A DNA stretch of 64,000 nt from Deltaproteobacteria bacterium (GCA_020633895.1 JACKCT010000002.1:372001-436000), one strand, 5' to 3'; counted from the first letter of the stretch, positions 45,628 to 55,119 are shown. The notes: generated from the sequence alone by a model not told the origin. Made by a program: numbers and translations.

Positions 45628-45741
45628 AACGTGGAAAATCCGGTTGACCGAAGGCGCGGGATCGGTTAACTCTGGGAAACTAAACCCAATTGGGCGCGCC
45701 GAAGGCCGTCTTTATGTCGGTCGCACGCCCGGGAGTTTCGT

Positions 45742-48303
45742 TTGTCCGAGACCGCGCCCGAGACTATCGCCGGCAGCAAACAACGGGAGACGATCGGCAC
45801 GATCCTCCTGGCGTTGGCGATCTTGCTCCTGCTCTCATTCATTTCCCACAATCCCGGCGACAACGCGATCCACTCGGTCAGCGACGAGGCGATCAGCAAC
45901 TGGATCAGCCGATTCGGCGCCTTCGCGGCGGATATCGGGCTGCGCAGCTTCGGCTTCGCGGCGTATTCGTTGCCGATTTTGCTGGGAATCTTGTCGTTCT
46001 CGTTTTTTTACGGCCGCCCGATCGAATTTCGCCTGCGTCGGCTGATCGGCTACGCCATGCTCCTATGCGCCCTGTGCACCGGCATCGCCGTGTTGATCCT
46101 GGGCCGCGTGGAGCAGGGGCAGGTCGTCGAGTTCGGCGGCATCGTGGGCTACTACCTGGGCGTGAACCTGGAGGCGAACTTCGGGCAGATCGGCGCGCTG
46201 GTGGTGCTCTTCGCGGCGACGGTCGTCAGCGCGATCACGACCTTCGACTTCTCCTTTGCCCAAAGCCTGCAACGGGTCTTCGGCGGGGCGGGCGAGGGCG
46301 TGGGCCGGGTGCGCGAGCGTTGGAGCAAATACCAGGACGAACGTCTGGAACGGGCGGCCCAGCGGGCCCAGGACGAAATGGATCTCGGTGACAACGACCG
46401 CGACGGCGGGAACGACGGTCCGGTCATCCACGGGCGCGTCGACGATGACGAAGGCGATTCTTTCCATCGGGTCTTCGACAGGGACGAGGACGACCATTTC
46501 GACCTGGATCCGACCTCCGATTCGTTCATCGACGATCTGGCCCAGGAGGTCTCCGCGACGTTCATGGACGCCGACTTTGAGATGCCCACGACCAAGGCGA
46601 AAAAACGCAAGGTCAAGGCCATCGGCAAGGCCAACGAGGTGGGCGGCAAGGGCGCGGGCAGCAAGGCCCATGGAGCCGCCAACGGGGCCGTGAACGGCGC
46701 CGCCAAGGTGAACGGCGCTGCGAACGGCGCTGCGAACGGCACCGCCGAGCCGACCATCAAGGCCAAGGCCGAACCCGCCAAGCCCGAGCAGATCGAATTC
46801 CTCGGCTTCCCCGGCCCTTATCGCCGTCCGCCCTTCAACGTCATGGCCGACTTCCGCGGTCAGAATCTGCCGGTGGACAAAGAGGCGATCCTGGCCAGCA
46901 GCCGGGTGCTGGAAAAGAAGCTGGAAGACTTCAACGTCAAGGGCCGGGTGGTCAATGTGCATCCCGGGCCGATCATCACCATGTACGAATTCGAGCCCGC
47001 GCCGGGCATCAAGGTCAACAAGATCGCCAATCTGGAAGACGACCTGGCGATGGTTCTGCGCGCCGAGTCCATCCGCATCATCGCGCCGATCCCCGGCAAG
47101 GGCGCCGTGGGCATCGAGGTGCCCAACTCGGTGCGGGAGACGATCTACCTGCGGGAATTGATCGAGTCCAAGGCGTTCCAGGAAGCCCAGTCGCCTTTGA
47201 CCATCGCCGTGGGCAAGGACATCAACGGCCAGCCGGTGGTGCAGGACCTGGCGAAGATGCCCCACATGCTCGTGGCCGGAACGACCGGTTCGGGCAAGTC
47301 GGTGTTCATCAACTCGGTCATCACGTCCATCCTGTACAAGGCCTCGCCCGAACAGGTGCGTCTGGTGCTGGTCGATCCGAAGATGCTGGAACTCTCCGAC
47401 TACGCCGGCGTGCCCCACTTGCTCTGCCCCGTCTGCACGCAGCCCAAAAAGGCGGCGGCGATTTTGCGTTGGGCGGTGGGGGAGATGGAGAGCCGCTACC
47501 GGCGCATGGCCGAGGCGAACGTGCGCAACGTCGCCAGCTATAACAAGAAGGTCGAAAAGCTCATCGCCCAGGCGCCCAAGGACAAGCCGCCCGTCGACCA
47601 CGAAGGCAATCCGCTCGAGAAGCTGCCGTACATCGTGGTCATCATCGACGAGTTGGCGGACCTGATGATGGTCGCCTCCAAGGACATCGAGGAATCCATC
47701 GCCCGCCTGGCCCAGATGGCCCGCGCCGCCGGGATCCACCTCATCCTCGCCACGCAGCGCCCCAGCGTCGACGTGGTCACGGGCGTGATCAAGGCCAACT
47801 TCCCGGCGCGCATCAGCTTCAAGGTGTCTTCCAAGATCGACTCGCGCACCATCCTGGATACGCAGGGCGCGCATCTGCTGCTCGGCAACGGCGACATGCT
47901 CTATCTGCCGCCCACCTCCAGCCGCATCCAACGCATTCACGGGTGCTGGATCAACGAGGAAGAGGTGCAGGAGGTGGTGAAGTACCTCAAGGAGCACGGC
48001 GGCGAGGAGCAGTACGACGAGAAGGTCGTGGCCGCCATCGAGCGCCAGGATCAGACCGACAGCGAAGGCACCGGATACGCCGGCGACGACGAGGTGGACC
48101 CGGAATTCGACAAGGCCGTCGAATTGGTCGCCCGCGAACGCAAGGCGTCGGTCTCCTACATCCAGCGCCGCCTCAAGATCGGCTACAACCGCGCCGCCCG
48201 CATCATGGAGATGATGGAGCGCGAAGGCATGGTCGGCCCCTCCGACGGCACCTCCCGCCCCCGGGATGTGTATCTGCCCCCGCCGCATGAGGATGACGAT
48301 TAA
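45742..48303 (+). CDS. ftsK: DNA translocase FtsK
   Basis: 853 residues; pumps chromosome DNA through the division septum. Starts at TTG with GGGAG upstream. The N-terminus holds four or so membrane helices; a long, low-complexity linker (~residues 190-340, with Asn-Gly-Ala repeats) follows. The motor has Walker A AGTTGSGKS (513-521) and Walker B VIIDELADL near residue 636. The C-terminal gamma winged-helix domain that reads polar sequences is present (KASVSYIQRRLKIGYNRAAR). lolA follows on the same strand, but an unrelated gene lies between. Confidence 0.97.
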   Translation: MSETAPETIAGSKQRETIGTILLALAILLLLSFISHNPGDNAIHSVSDEAISNWISRFGAFAADIGLRSFGFAAYSLPILLGILSFSFFYGRPIEFRLRRLIGYAMLLCALCTGIAVLILGRVEQGQVVEFGGIVGYYLGVNLEANFGQIGALVVLFAATVVSAITTFDFSFAQSLQRVFGGAGEGVGRVRERWSKYQDERLERAAQRAQDEMDLGDNDRDGGNDGPVIHGRVDDDEGDSFHRVFDRDEDDHFDLDPTSDSFIDDLAQEVSATFMDADFEMPTTKAKKRKVKAIGKANEVGGKGAGSKAHGAANGAVNGAAKVNGAANGAANGTAEPTIKAKAEPAKPEQIEFLGFPGPYRRPPFNVMADFRGQNLPVDKEAILASSRVLEKKLEDFNVKGRVVNVHPGPIITMYEFEPAPGIKVNKIANLEDDLAMVLRAESIRIIAPIPGKGAVGIEVPNSVRETIYLRELIESKAFQEAQSPLTIAVGKDINGQPVVQDLAKMPHMLVAGTTGSGKSVFINSVITSILYKASPEQVRLVLVDPKMLELSDYAGVPHLLCPVCTQPKKAAAILRWAVGEMESRYRRMAEANVRNVASYNKKVEKLIAQAPKDKPPVDHEGNPLEKLPYIVVIIDELADLMMVASKDIEESIARLAQMARAAGIHLILATQRPSVDVVTGVIKANFPARISFKVSSKIDSRTILDTQGAHLLLGNGDMLYLPPTSSRIQRIHGCWINEEEVQEVVKYLKEHGGEEQYDEKVVAAIERQDQTDSEGTGYAGDDEVDPEFDKAVELVARERKASVSYIQRRLKIGYNRAARIMEMMEREGMVGPSDGTSRPRDVYLPPPHEDDD

Positions 48304-48311
48304 CTCTAAAA

Positions 48312-49118
48312 TTACTCAGGTAACGGCAAATCGTAATTCTTTGGCCCCTGATAATTGCGTTGCAGTGGATCTACCATGATATACTGGCGACAAATGTCGA
48401 GAATTCTGTCAGCGGCAAGCGGAGTCCATGGTGGGGACTGACATACAATTACGAAGTCTGGCTTCTTGGATATTGCGAGTTCGCTACTTCGAACTATTTT
48501 AAAAGGAATTTTCAGCAAAGCTCGTTTTGTATCATTTGCAAAAGAAATACCGTGTCGCAGATATGTGCTGAAGATGCTGTTGTCAATTTTTGAAATCACA
48601 AATTCTGACTCCAAATTGTCGCACGTCAGTTCCTTGCTGAAATAAAACGAGTAAAGATCCTGCGGTACAACATATTTAGGAACAAAGCAAATAGACTCGA
48701 TAAATTCTGCTAATATGGCATACGTTAGCCAGCTCCCGCAGTTAAGTCGGTCTGCACCACGTTCTGGATTGCGTCGATGGGTAAGGTTTTTGTAGGAAAG
48801 GTCCATTAGTATATGCCTAAACGAGGCTTCAGGAAATCCGATATCAGCATGAGCGTCTACATGGATCAATTCTATTTTACGTTGTTCTCTTAAGCTGAGA
48901 GTTTTAATGATATCAAATGCGAACTCGTGATTTGCGATAAACACGCCGGAGACTTTTGGTGGAGATTCGAGGCCACAACGTCTAAGGAGGTCTGCCACAG
49001 TTGCATCAGGAGCAACGCAGTATTCCGATGCCGGCAAACGAATGTCGCTTTCACAATCTTGGGAATCTTTGGGAAACGGATTTACGAAAAAATCGATATC
49101 GACCGAAACTATAACCAT
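48312..49118 (-). CDS. UPF0489-like protein (arginase/deacetylase-like fold), probably transferred
   Basis: 268 residues. The strand-end motif DIDFFVNPF and the HVDAHADIGF segment recall the UPF0489 family, whose His/Asp residues resemble those of the arginase fold (DAHxD). The codon use is clearly AT-richer than all neighbours, and the gene is in the opposite direction within the ftsK-lolA pair. It may bind metal and act as hydrolase; the biological role is unknown. It starts at ATG 49118 and ends eight bases from ftsK. Confidence 0.65.
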   Translation of the reverse strand: MVIVSVDIDFFVNPFPKDSQDCESDIRLPASEYCVAPDATVADLLRRCGLESPPKVSGVFIANHEFAFDIIKTLSLREQRKIELIHVDAHADIGFPEASFRHILMDLSYKNLTHRRNPERGADRLNCGSWLTYAILAEFIESICFVPKYVVPQDLYSFYFSKELTCDNLESEFVISKIDNSIFSTYLRHGISFANDTKRALLKIPFKIVRSSELAISKKPDFVIVCQSPPWTPLAADRILDICRQYIMVDPLQRNYQGPKNYDLPLPE

Positions 49119-49290
49119 AGAATCCCACCCCGCTTCGTCGAATTACTTTGAGGAAATGATCCTAGCCAAGCCTAGCCAGGCATAGTACTGCTGTCGACAC
49201 CTTGACCCCGCCCCCCATTTCCCCGACCCTTGGGAACCCGAATCGGCGGGGAATGTCCGATCGGGGAGTGTGCCCTATTCGGGAGGAACT

Positions 49291-49941
49291 ATGCGTCGCG
49301 GGATGTGGGTGATTTTGTTGCTGGCGGCGGCCGTCGCGCTGTCGGCCGGGGCGGTTCGGGCGGACGAGGTCGACGAGCTGGCGAAGAAGATTCAGGCCAA
49401 GCACGCCGATTTGAAGGACTATCAGGCCGAGTTCATTCAGGAGACCACGGTGCGCGGACGCACCCGCAGCGCGTCGGGGACGTTGTCGATCAAGGTGCCG
49501 GGGATGATGCGTTGGGACTATGCGGAGCCGACGCCCAAGGTGCTCATGACCGACGGCAAAAAGTCGTGGATGTATCTGCCCGAGGACAAGCAGGTCTACA
49601 TTCAGCCCGTCGACGAGTCGGCGAGCGCTGCCATTCCGCTCAAGATGGTCACGGGCAAGATCGATTTTCACAACGAGTATCGCGCCGAGATCGCGGCGAA
49701 GACGGACCAATCCTATTCAGTCAAGCTGATGCCCCTGCGTGACGGTGTGGGATTTCGCGACGCGCTGCTGACCATCGACTCGAAGGACCTGCGCCTCAAG
49801 CGGTTCGAGATTACCGACCTTTACGGCCAGACGACGGCCGTCATCCTCAAGAATCCGAAGATCAACACCGGCATCGCCGACGCGCAGTTTCGATACGAGA
49901 CCCAGGAGGGCGTGGAGGTCATCGAGTCGCCGGTGATGTGA
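49291..49941 (+). CDS. lolA: Outer-membrane lipoprotein carrier protein LolA
   Basis: 216 residues with a signal peptide (VILLLAAAVALSAGAVRAD). The LolA pattern is clear: LKDYQAEFIQETTVRGRTRSASGTLSIKV split across a strand pair, PGMMRWDYAEPTPKVLM, and SWMYLPEDKQVYI. It carries lipoproteins through the periplasm from LolCDE to the outer membrane. GGGAGGA precedes ATG 49291. It is the natural partner of lgt/lspA in the same window. Confidence 0.9.
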   Translation: MRRGMWVILLLAAAVALSAGAVRADEVDELAKKIQAKHADLKDYQAEFIQETTVRGRTRSASGTLSIKVPGMMRWDYAEPTPKVLMTDGKKSWMYLPEDKQVYIQPVDESASAAIPLKMVTGKIDFHNEYRAEIAAKTDQSYSVKLMPLRDGVGFRDALLTIDSKDLRLKRFEITDLYGQTTAVILKNPKINTGIADAQFRYETQEGVEVIESPVM

Positions 49942-49975
49942 CGGGGCGGGGCGTGTCGCGTGAGCCGGCGCCCAT

Positions 49976-50044
49976 CAGAGCCGCGCGCGTAAGCAAGCGG
50001 GTTGGTTCGTCGTGGCAACCCGCTCCCTTACGGTCGCGGCTCTG
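49976..50044. repeat. Family B interspersed repeat, copy 2
   Basis: Ends CAGAGCCGCGCGCG and CGCGGCTCTG with the core GCGGGTTGGTTCGTCGTGG and CAACCCGC hairpin, matching the copy at 10240-10339. Lies 35 bases after lolA. Confidence 0.8.
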
Positions 50045-50158
50045 AATGGTCGAGGCCTGAGCGGTCGAGGCGAGAGGGCCTGACGGGCTGCCTGAGATCG
50101 TGTAGAATCGGCGGACTCGTGTCACGTTTGTCGAATGTCGCGTGAGGGGGCGGCGCGA

Positions 50159-50470
50159 ATGCCGGTCGATCTGCTCAACAATTTCACCTTCGGCCTGTTC
50201 CTGGGCATCCTGTGCGGCCTGGCGATCGCGATCGTCTTCGGCCGCCTGGCGACCAGCTTTCGCGGGCTCTCCAAGGTCATCGGCCGCGACCCGGTCCTCT
50301 CCGAATTGCGCGACACCAAAAAGAAACTCGTCCAAGCCGATAAAGACGTCGCCGCGATGCAAAAGCGCCTGGACGACAAGGACGCCGCCATCCGCAAGGC
50401 CATGTCCACCATGGCCGAGGAAGCCGCTAAGAAGGCGAAAGCGCAGCAGCAACTCCCGCCGAAGAAGTAA
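50159..50470 (+). CDS. Small membrane-anchored coiled-coil protein, hypothetical (103 aa)
   Basis: One membrane segment near the N-terminus (NFTFGLFLGILCGLAIAIVF) is followed by a charged helical stretch (~residues 40-100) of coiled-coil type, ending with a Lys-rich tail. ATG 50159 is preferred over an upstream ATG at 50135 because GAGGGGG lies before it. Small proteins of this layout are structural or assembly factors; no family named. Confidence 0.55.
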   Translation: MPVDLLNNFTFGLFLGILCGLAIAIVFGRLATSFRGLSKVIGRDPVLSELRDTKKKLVQADKDVAAMQKRLDDKDAAIRKAMSTMAEEAAKKAKAQQQLPPKK

Positions 50471-50543
50471 GATTGTCCGAACCGAGCCGCGAGCCGTAGC
50501 GAGCGGGTGACGGATTCGCTGTTCGCCCCCGATGCCAAACTAT

Positions 50544-50627
50544 CAGAGCCCCGACCGTCAGGAAGGGGTCGTCGAGCGTATCGACTTATCAAACGTTCTG
50601 GACCGCTTGCTTACGCGCGCGGCTCTG
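50544..50627. repeat. Family B interspersed repeat, copy 3
   Basis: Starts CAGAGCCCCGACCGTCAGG, ends GCGCGCGGCTCTG. It is almost identical along its length to the copy at 59973-60056, including the GACCGCTTGCT block, 9.4 kb away. The surrounding 290-base gap (50471-50760) holds only this and copy 4. Confidence 0.85.
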
Positions 50628-50655
50628 TCATCGCAGGACAGTGTGTCGGTGTTTG

Positions 50656-50725
50656 ATGGGTTGGTTTAACCCGCTCCCTATCCTCCTTCGCCAAGGCTAC
50701 GGCGGACAAGCAGGTCGCGGCTCTG
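50656..50725. repeat. Family B interspersed repeat, copy 4 (partial)
   Basis: A shorter form with GGGTTGGTTTAACCCGCTCC and a right end CGCGGCTCTG; the left end is not clearly CAGAGCC. It adjoins copy 3 in the gap before the amidohydrolase gene. Confidence 0.6.
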
Positions 50726-50760
50726 AAAGGTCGGGATCGCGGACGAGCCGGAGTGGCTAT

Positions 50761-52581
50761 CTACACCGCCCCTGCCGCCTTGCCTTTGACCGGCATCTCG
50801 GTGCCTCCGGCGAGCGGGGTGTCGATGGAGTCGGCGACGCCGGCCTTGAGCAGGCGGCCCCAGCGGCCCTGGGCGCAATAGTCGTCGGCGAAGGCGCCTT
50901 CGCGGTAGGCGACGCGGCCGTTGATGAGCACCGCGCTGACCGCCTCGTCGTTGCGTCGGACCATGCGCGGCATGCCGCCGAGCATCTCCACCGGCTCTTC
51001 GTGATAGTCGCCCAATTCATGATTGAGCCCCGCCGGGTTCACGACCGTCACATCCGCCCGACGGCCCACCGCCAGGCGCCCCGCGTCCACGTTGTACCAG
51101 TCGGCCTGCTCGCCGGTCAGGCGCCAGACGGCCCGCTCCAGACTCATGAACTTCTCGCCGGTCTCCTGGGCCTCCTTGGCCATGCGCAGGAAATGCAGCG
51201 GGAAATTGTAGAACGCCATATTGCGCACGTGAGCGCCCGAGTCGGCGAACCCGATGTGCACGCCCGAGTGCGCCGTGATTTTACGCAGGATCTCCGGGCG
51301 GTGATTGGCGATCGTCGTCTTCCAACGCAGCTTCCGTCCGTGCTCCACGACCAGATCGAGGAACGCGTCGACGGGGTGAATGCTCTGCTCGTCGGCGACC
51401 TGGCCGAAGGTCTTGCCGATGACCTTGGGATTGGGGCAGTCGACGATCTCGGCGTCGTAGAAATCGCGATGCCACACGCGGGGCTGGAACTTGCTTTCGT
51501 AGTCGCGGCGGAACCAGCGGCGATAGGCCTCGTCCTTGAGCAGCTCGTTGCGCTCCAACTCATCGGCCAGATGCAGCGCCGCCTCGCCCGCGCCGAATTC
51601 CTCGAAGACCACCAGGTCCATGCCGTCGGCGTAGACCTCGAAGGGCATGGGCACGGTCTGCCATTTCATGTTGCCTCGCAGCAGACGGTTGGTGATGCCC
51701 GCCAGCTTGGTTGCGAGGATCCAGATGAACCAATAGGCCTTTGTGTCCGCCGCGGTGATCAGGGCGACCTTGAGCGGCCGGCGAAAGAAGAGGCCCGCGC
51801 TGGTCAGGGCGAACAGGACGGTGTTGACCTTCGTCGTGATGTTCGGCGCGCTTTGCAGGATGCGCCGTCGCTTGCGCAGGATCTTGTGCAGACGGCCGTA
51901 TTCGCCCCAGCCGGCGTAGCAGGACGGCAGTTGGGAAGAGCGGTAGCGCTCGCCGTCGAGCTTGTCCCAGGGGTTGGTCATGGTGGATAGGCCCAGGAAG
52001 CCCACGTCCAACGCCTCTTCCAGCAGATCTTCCATCTGCTTCATTTCCTCCGGCGTGGGGCGGAGCCTTTCGTTGACCGAACGGCCCAGGCCCATGACCT
52101 TGGAGCGGATGTCCGAGTGCCCCAGGAACATGGCGACGTTCGGGCCCATGTGGTGTTGTTCGAGGAAGCGGACGTATTCGGTGGGCGTCTGCCAGGTCTT
52201 GTGTTGTTCCAGCGCGGCGACCACATGCTCGCGAGGCAGGGCCTCGACGCGGGAGAACAGATCGGCGCAATCCTTGGGCGCGGCGCAGACGGTGGACAGG
52301 GAGCACGAGCCCATGACGATGGTTGTCACGCCGTGGCGCACCGATTCGGTCAAGCCGGGGGCGGCGAGCAGTTCGGCGTCGTAGTGCGTGTGGTTGTCCA
52401 GGAACCCGGGCATGACCCAGCGGTCGGTCGCGTCGATGACGTCCTTGGCGCCGATCTCGTCCAGGGGCGACTCGCTGATCGCCTCCACGCGCCCGTCGCG
52501 AATGCCCAAATGACGCACCCCCGACGGCCCGCCGGACCCGTCGAAGAAACGACCGTTTTTGATGATGATGTCGTACGCCAT
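50761..52581 (-). CDS. Amidohydrolase family protein (N-acyl-D-amino-acid deacylase-like)
   Basis: 606 residues. Metal ligands His64-x-His66 come in GFLDNHTHYDAE; further conserved segments are GFADSGAHVRNM and GRLAVGRRADVTVVNP near the C-terminus. The long insert between the metal-binding strands resembles D-aminoacylase-like enzymes, which cleave N-acyl amino acids; the exact substrate is unknown. ATG 52581 chosen; upstream Met would only add an unsupported leader. It is divergent from the TPR lipoprotein gene. Confidence 0.85.
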   Translation of the reverse strand: MAYDIIIKNGRFFDGSGGPSGVRHLGIRDGRVEAISESPLDEIGAKDVIDATDRWVMPGFLDNHTHYDAELLAAPGLTESVRHGVTTIVMGSCSLSTVCAAPKDCADLFSRVEALPREHVVAALEQHKTWQTPTEYVRFLEQHHMGPNVAMFLGHSDIRSKVMGLGRSVNERLRPTPEEMKQMEDLLEEALDVGFLGLSTMTNPWDKLDGERYRSSQLPSCYAGWGEYGRLHKILRKRRRILQSAPNITTKVNTVLFALTSAGLFFRRPLKVALITAADTKAYWFIWILATKLAGITNRLLRGNMKWQTVPMPFEVYADGMDLVVFEEFGAGEAALHLADELERNELLKDEAYRRWFRRDYESKFQPRVWHRDFYDAEIVDCPNPKVIGKTFGQVADEQSIHPVDAFLDLVVEHGRKLRWKTTIANHRPEILRKITAHSGVHIGFADSGAHVRNMAFYNFPLHFLRMAKEAQETGEKFMSLERAVWRLTGEQADWYNVDAGRLAVGRRADVTVVNPAGLNHELGDYHEEPVEMLGGMPRMVRRNDEAVSAVLINGRVAYREGAFADDYCAQGRWGRLLKAGVADSIDTPLAGGTEMPVKGKAAGAV

Positions 52582-52765
52582 GGCCGCCTGCTCCCCGTTT
52601 CGGCTGTCCGCGCAATTTCTGATCTTCCCTGATAGCACAACGAATAGGCCAATTCCAACGATTTGTTTGTTGACTCCCGGCCGTGGGAAGGGTTTGACGC
52701 GCCTTGAAAATTCGGCTTTGGTGGAGAAGATTTATCTATGTTTTTTTGAAAGTGAGATTCCAACT

Positions 52766-54358
52766 ATGCCGAGCAAAATTCTCGTCATCGTCGTGATGAC
52801 GGCGTTGTCCTTGGGCCTGTGGTCCGCCGGTTGTTCCTCGACCGCCAAGCCGTCGGCGGAGATTTCGGACGAGGAGGTCGACCCGGCCGATTGGTGCGGC
52901 GGCACGAGGACTCTCCTTTCTTACTATTGGAATTCCGAACGGCAAGCCAGGATCCAAAACGCGTTCGCCGCGACAGGATTGCCTTACGCTTCGACTATGG
53001 CGACGCGCGCCGTCAACTATATGGACCGTTGGGCAAGCCAATGGAACAGCGCGATCCAAGACCAATGCGAACTGCCGACGCCGGATTCTCCCCTGAACAC
53101 CGACAAATTCAACTCGGTCGTCGGCCGGCGATATTGTTACTCGGAACGGCTGTTCGAATTTGATGAAATCGGTTCGGAGCTCGAGTCCGCGAGTATCCCC
53201 ACGGTGGAGAATATCGAGTCCATATTTCCTGAATTCGAAGAGCGTTTCCGTCGATGTGCCGATCCCAGAGTTTTTTCCGAATATCTTTATGATTCGGAGG
53301 CCCAGGAATTCGACCTTTTCGAACAATACTCTCGGGCGATGGCCAAGTTGCGCATGGCCCGCGCGGTCGGTTCGCCGAAAATGTTCGAGTTACTGCAAAC
53401 GGGGGGCGAGATCCTGAAGAAATCAAAAAGCCGCCGTATCCTAGCGGACCTTATGCTATCTAGCAGCGAAATCTATATGGACGCTCGGTTCACGACCGTA
53501 TCGGGAGATATGCTGGACGTCATCCAAGACATTCTCTTGCCTTCAACGTCGATTACCATGGCTCGATATCAAATCGGCCGCGCACGGTTGCTGGCGGCGA
53601 CGGGGAAGGACGATGATTCGGCGCTACAAAAATTCGGCGAGGCGCTGGCGACATTGGACGCCGCCAGGGAGGAATCAACGTACAGTTTGCGGCATCGGAT
53701 CCACCTGGGCCTGGCGCGGATCGCCTTCAAGCGCGGTGCGCTCGACCAAGCCATGGACGAGTATGACGCGGCTTGGGCGGCGGGGGGCGCGTACTACGGT
53801 GACGAACACCCGGAAATGGCGAAGGTTCTTCTCGGCGTGGCCCGAGTCTACAAGGCCCAGGGATCCGAGGTGAAAGCGGACGAGTTTTTCAAGCGGGCGT
53901 TCGCCGTAAATTGGCGGCCCGATGCGGATCTGGCGCCGAGTGCCGCCCAGTCGTATATGATCAGCGGAATGCATCTTGCCTTCTACGGCGACGATATCTC
54001 GGCGATCGGGGCCTTGAAACGCTCGATCGAAATTTACCAACGGCACAAAATGACAGGCAGTGAGGACTTCGCTGCCGGCCATGGTGTTCTGGCCCTCGCA
54101 TACCTGGAACTGGGAATGATGGACACCGCGAAGGAATGCGCGATCGAAGGGCTGAAACTCGACCAGGCTTTTGGCGGCCAGAGCGAGGATCCGTTCGGGG
54201 CGTATTGGGCACCGTACAATTTTTTCAATGCGGGTGGTATTCCCGAGCAGGCCTGCGATTTTTTTGCCTTTTCCTTGGAGGTCCGCCAATCTCAATTCGA
54301 CACCGACGACGCACGCACGCAGGTGGTTCGCCAGACCTACGGCGAGCGTTGTTCGTAG
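52766..54358 (+). CDS. TPR lipoprotein with the ectodomain pattern of myxobacterial Ser/Thr kinases
   Basis: 530 residues. Lipobox SAGC follows a hydrophobic leader. The next ~130 residues have the pattern CGG...W..ER...I..AF.ATGLPYA...DRWASQW...QCE...RRYC, which I recognise from the extracytoplasmic part of myxobacterial TPR-carrying Ser/Thr protein kinases. The remainder (about residues 200-520) contains TPR-like helix pairs such as YDAAWAAGGAYYGDEHPEMAK. No kinase domain is present, so this is a free-standing form. A smaller relative follows 108 bases downstream. Confidence 0.7.
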   Translation: MPSKILVIVVMTALSLGLWSAGCSSTAKPSAEISDEEVDPADWCGGTRTLLSYYWNSERQARIQNAFAATGLPYASTMATRAVNYMDRWASQWNSAIQDQCELPTPDSPLNTDKFNSVVGRRYCYSERLFEFDEIGSELESASIPTVENIESIFPEFEERFRRCADPRVFSEYLYDSEAQEFDLFEQYSRAMAKLRMARAVGSPKMFELLQTGGEILKKSKSRRILADLMLSSSEIYMDARFTTVSGDMLDVIQDILLPSTSITMARYQIGRARLLAATGKDDDSALQKFGEALATLDAAREESTYSLRHRIHLGLARIAFKRGALDQAMDEYDAAWAAGGAYYGDEHPEMAKVLLGVARVYKAQGSEVKADEFFKRAFAVNWRPDADLAPSAAQSYMISGMHLAFYGDDISAIGALKRSIEIYQRHKMTGSEDFAAGHGVLALAYLELGMMDTAKECAIEGLKLDQAFGGQSEDPFGAYWAPYNFFNAGGIPEQACDFFAFSLEVRQSQFDTDDARTQVVRQTYGERCS

Positions 54359-54466
54359 CGCGACCGGATCGCGGGGAGGGGGCGCGGTTTTCCCCTGGAC
54401 CAAACGGCGCGGGAGGCATAAAATCCCCGGTGATTATTGAAGATTTCTTGGAATCGAGGTTGGAGA

Positions 54467-54946
54467 ATGCGCAGTTCGGCAGGTCGCAAGACGGTGGGCA
54501 CGGTCCTGGGGGCTCTGGCGTTGGTGGTCGTATTGGCCCTGGGCGCGGGGGCGTGCGGGGGCAAGAAGGTGAACATGGACGTCTTCGAGGAGCACCCGTG
54601 CGGTGATCCGGAGGCGGACGTGGCCAAGATCTGGAACAAGGAGCGCCGCAACGAAGTCGCCTCCGGCATGATGCAAAACGGCGGCGTGAGCGCGCCCCAG
54701 ACCGTCAACGCCATCGACGAATCGATGGAGCGCCTGACCGATAACTACATCGAGCTGCGCGCCGAGTTCTGCGAAGACGCCTTCGTCAAGGAAGAATTGC
54801 CGGAAGTGGAGTACCGCCGCAAGGTCGCGTGCCTGGACCAGAACCTGCAACGATCGCTGACGCACCTGGACACGCTGGAAGTCGGCGAAAGCTCCGCGGC
54901 GGCGGACCTGGCGCTGCTGGCCGACGAGATTCGGTTGTGTAAATAA
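54467..54946 (+). CDS. Small lipoprotein related to the ectodomain of the preceding TPR protein
   Basis: 159 residues. Lipobox GAGAC after LGALALVVVLALG; the mature part (HPCGDPEADVAKIWNKERRN, EFCEDAFVKEELPEVEYRR and ACLDQNLQRSLTHL) repeats the Cys-Gly, Trp, Glu-Arg, Arg-Arg-x-x-Cys-Leu pattern seen in the TPR lipoprotein. It lacks TPRs. The start ATG 54467 has GAGG upstream. Function unknown; possibly a partner or decoy of the larger protein. Confidence 0.65.
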   Translation: MRSSAGRKTVGTVLGALALVVVLALGAGACGGKKVNMDVFEEHPCGDPEADVAKIWNKERRNEVASGMMQNGGVSAPQTVNAIDESMERLTDNYIELRAEFCEDAFVKEELPEVEYRRKVACLDQNLQRSLTHLDTLEVGESSAAADLALLADEIRLCK

Positions 54947-54983
54947 TAAGCAGCTTCGCCAAGTCGCTGATGGTTTGGACCTT

Positions 54984-55085
54984 GTCATCCTGAGCGTCGC
55001 GAAGGATCTGGCTGCAATTCCGCGAGACGACGACGTGATGATGATACCGGTCCGAACCTAGATTCTTCACTTCGTTCAGAATGAC
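54984..55085. repeat. Family A palindromic interspersed repeat, copy 3
   Basis: Begins GTCATCCTGAGCGTCGCGAA and ends CTTCGTTCAGAATGAC, with the internal AGGATCTGG / CCTAGATTC pairing region. It lies between the converging small lipoprotein and the single-TM protein gene, the same setting as copies 1 and 2. Confidence 0.8.
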
Positions 55086-55119
55086 AAGAGGCGCGTCCGC
55101 AGATTGAGGGGTGCGCGGA

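Noticed and set aside
46063-48288. Long open frame opposite ftsK
   Set aside because: Antisense shadow; repeated His/Asp/Val composition, with no domain.
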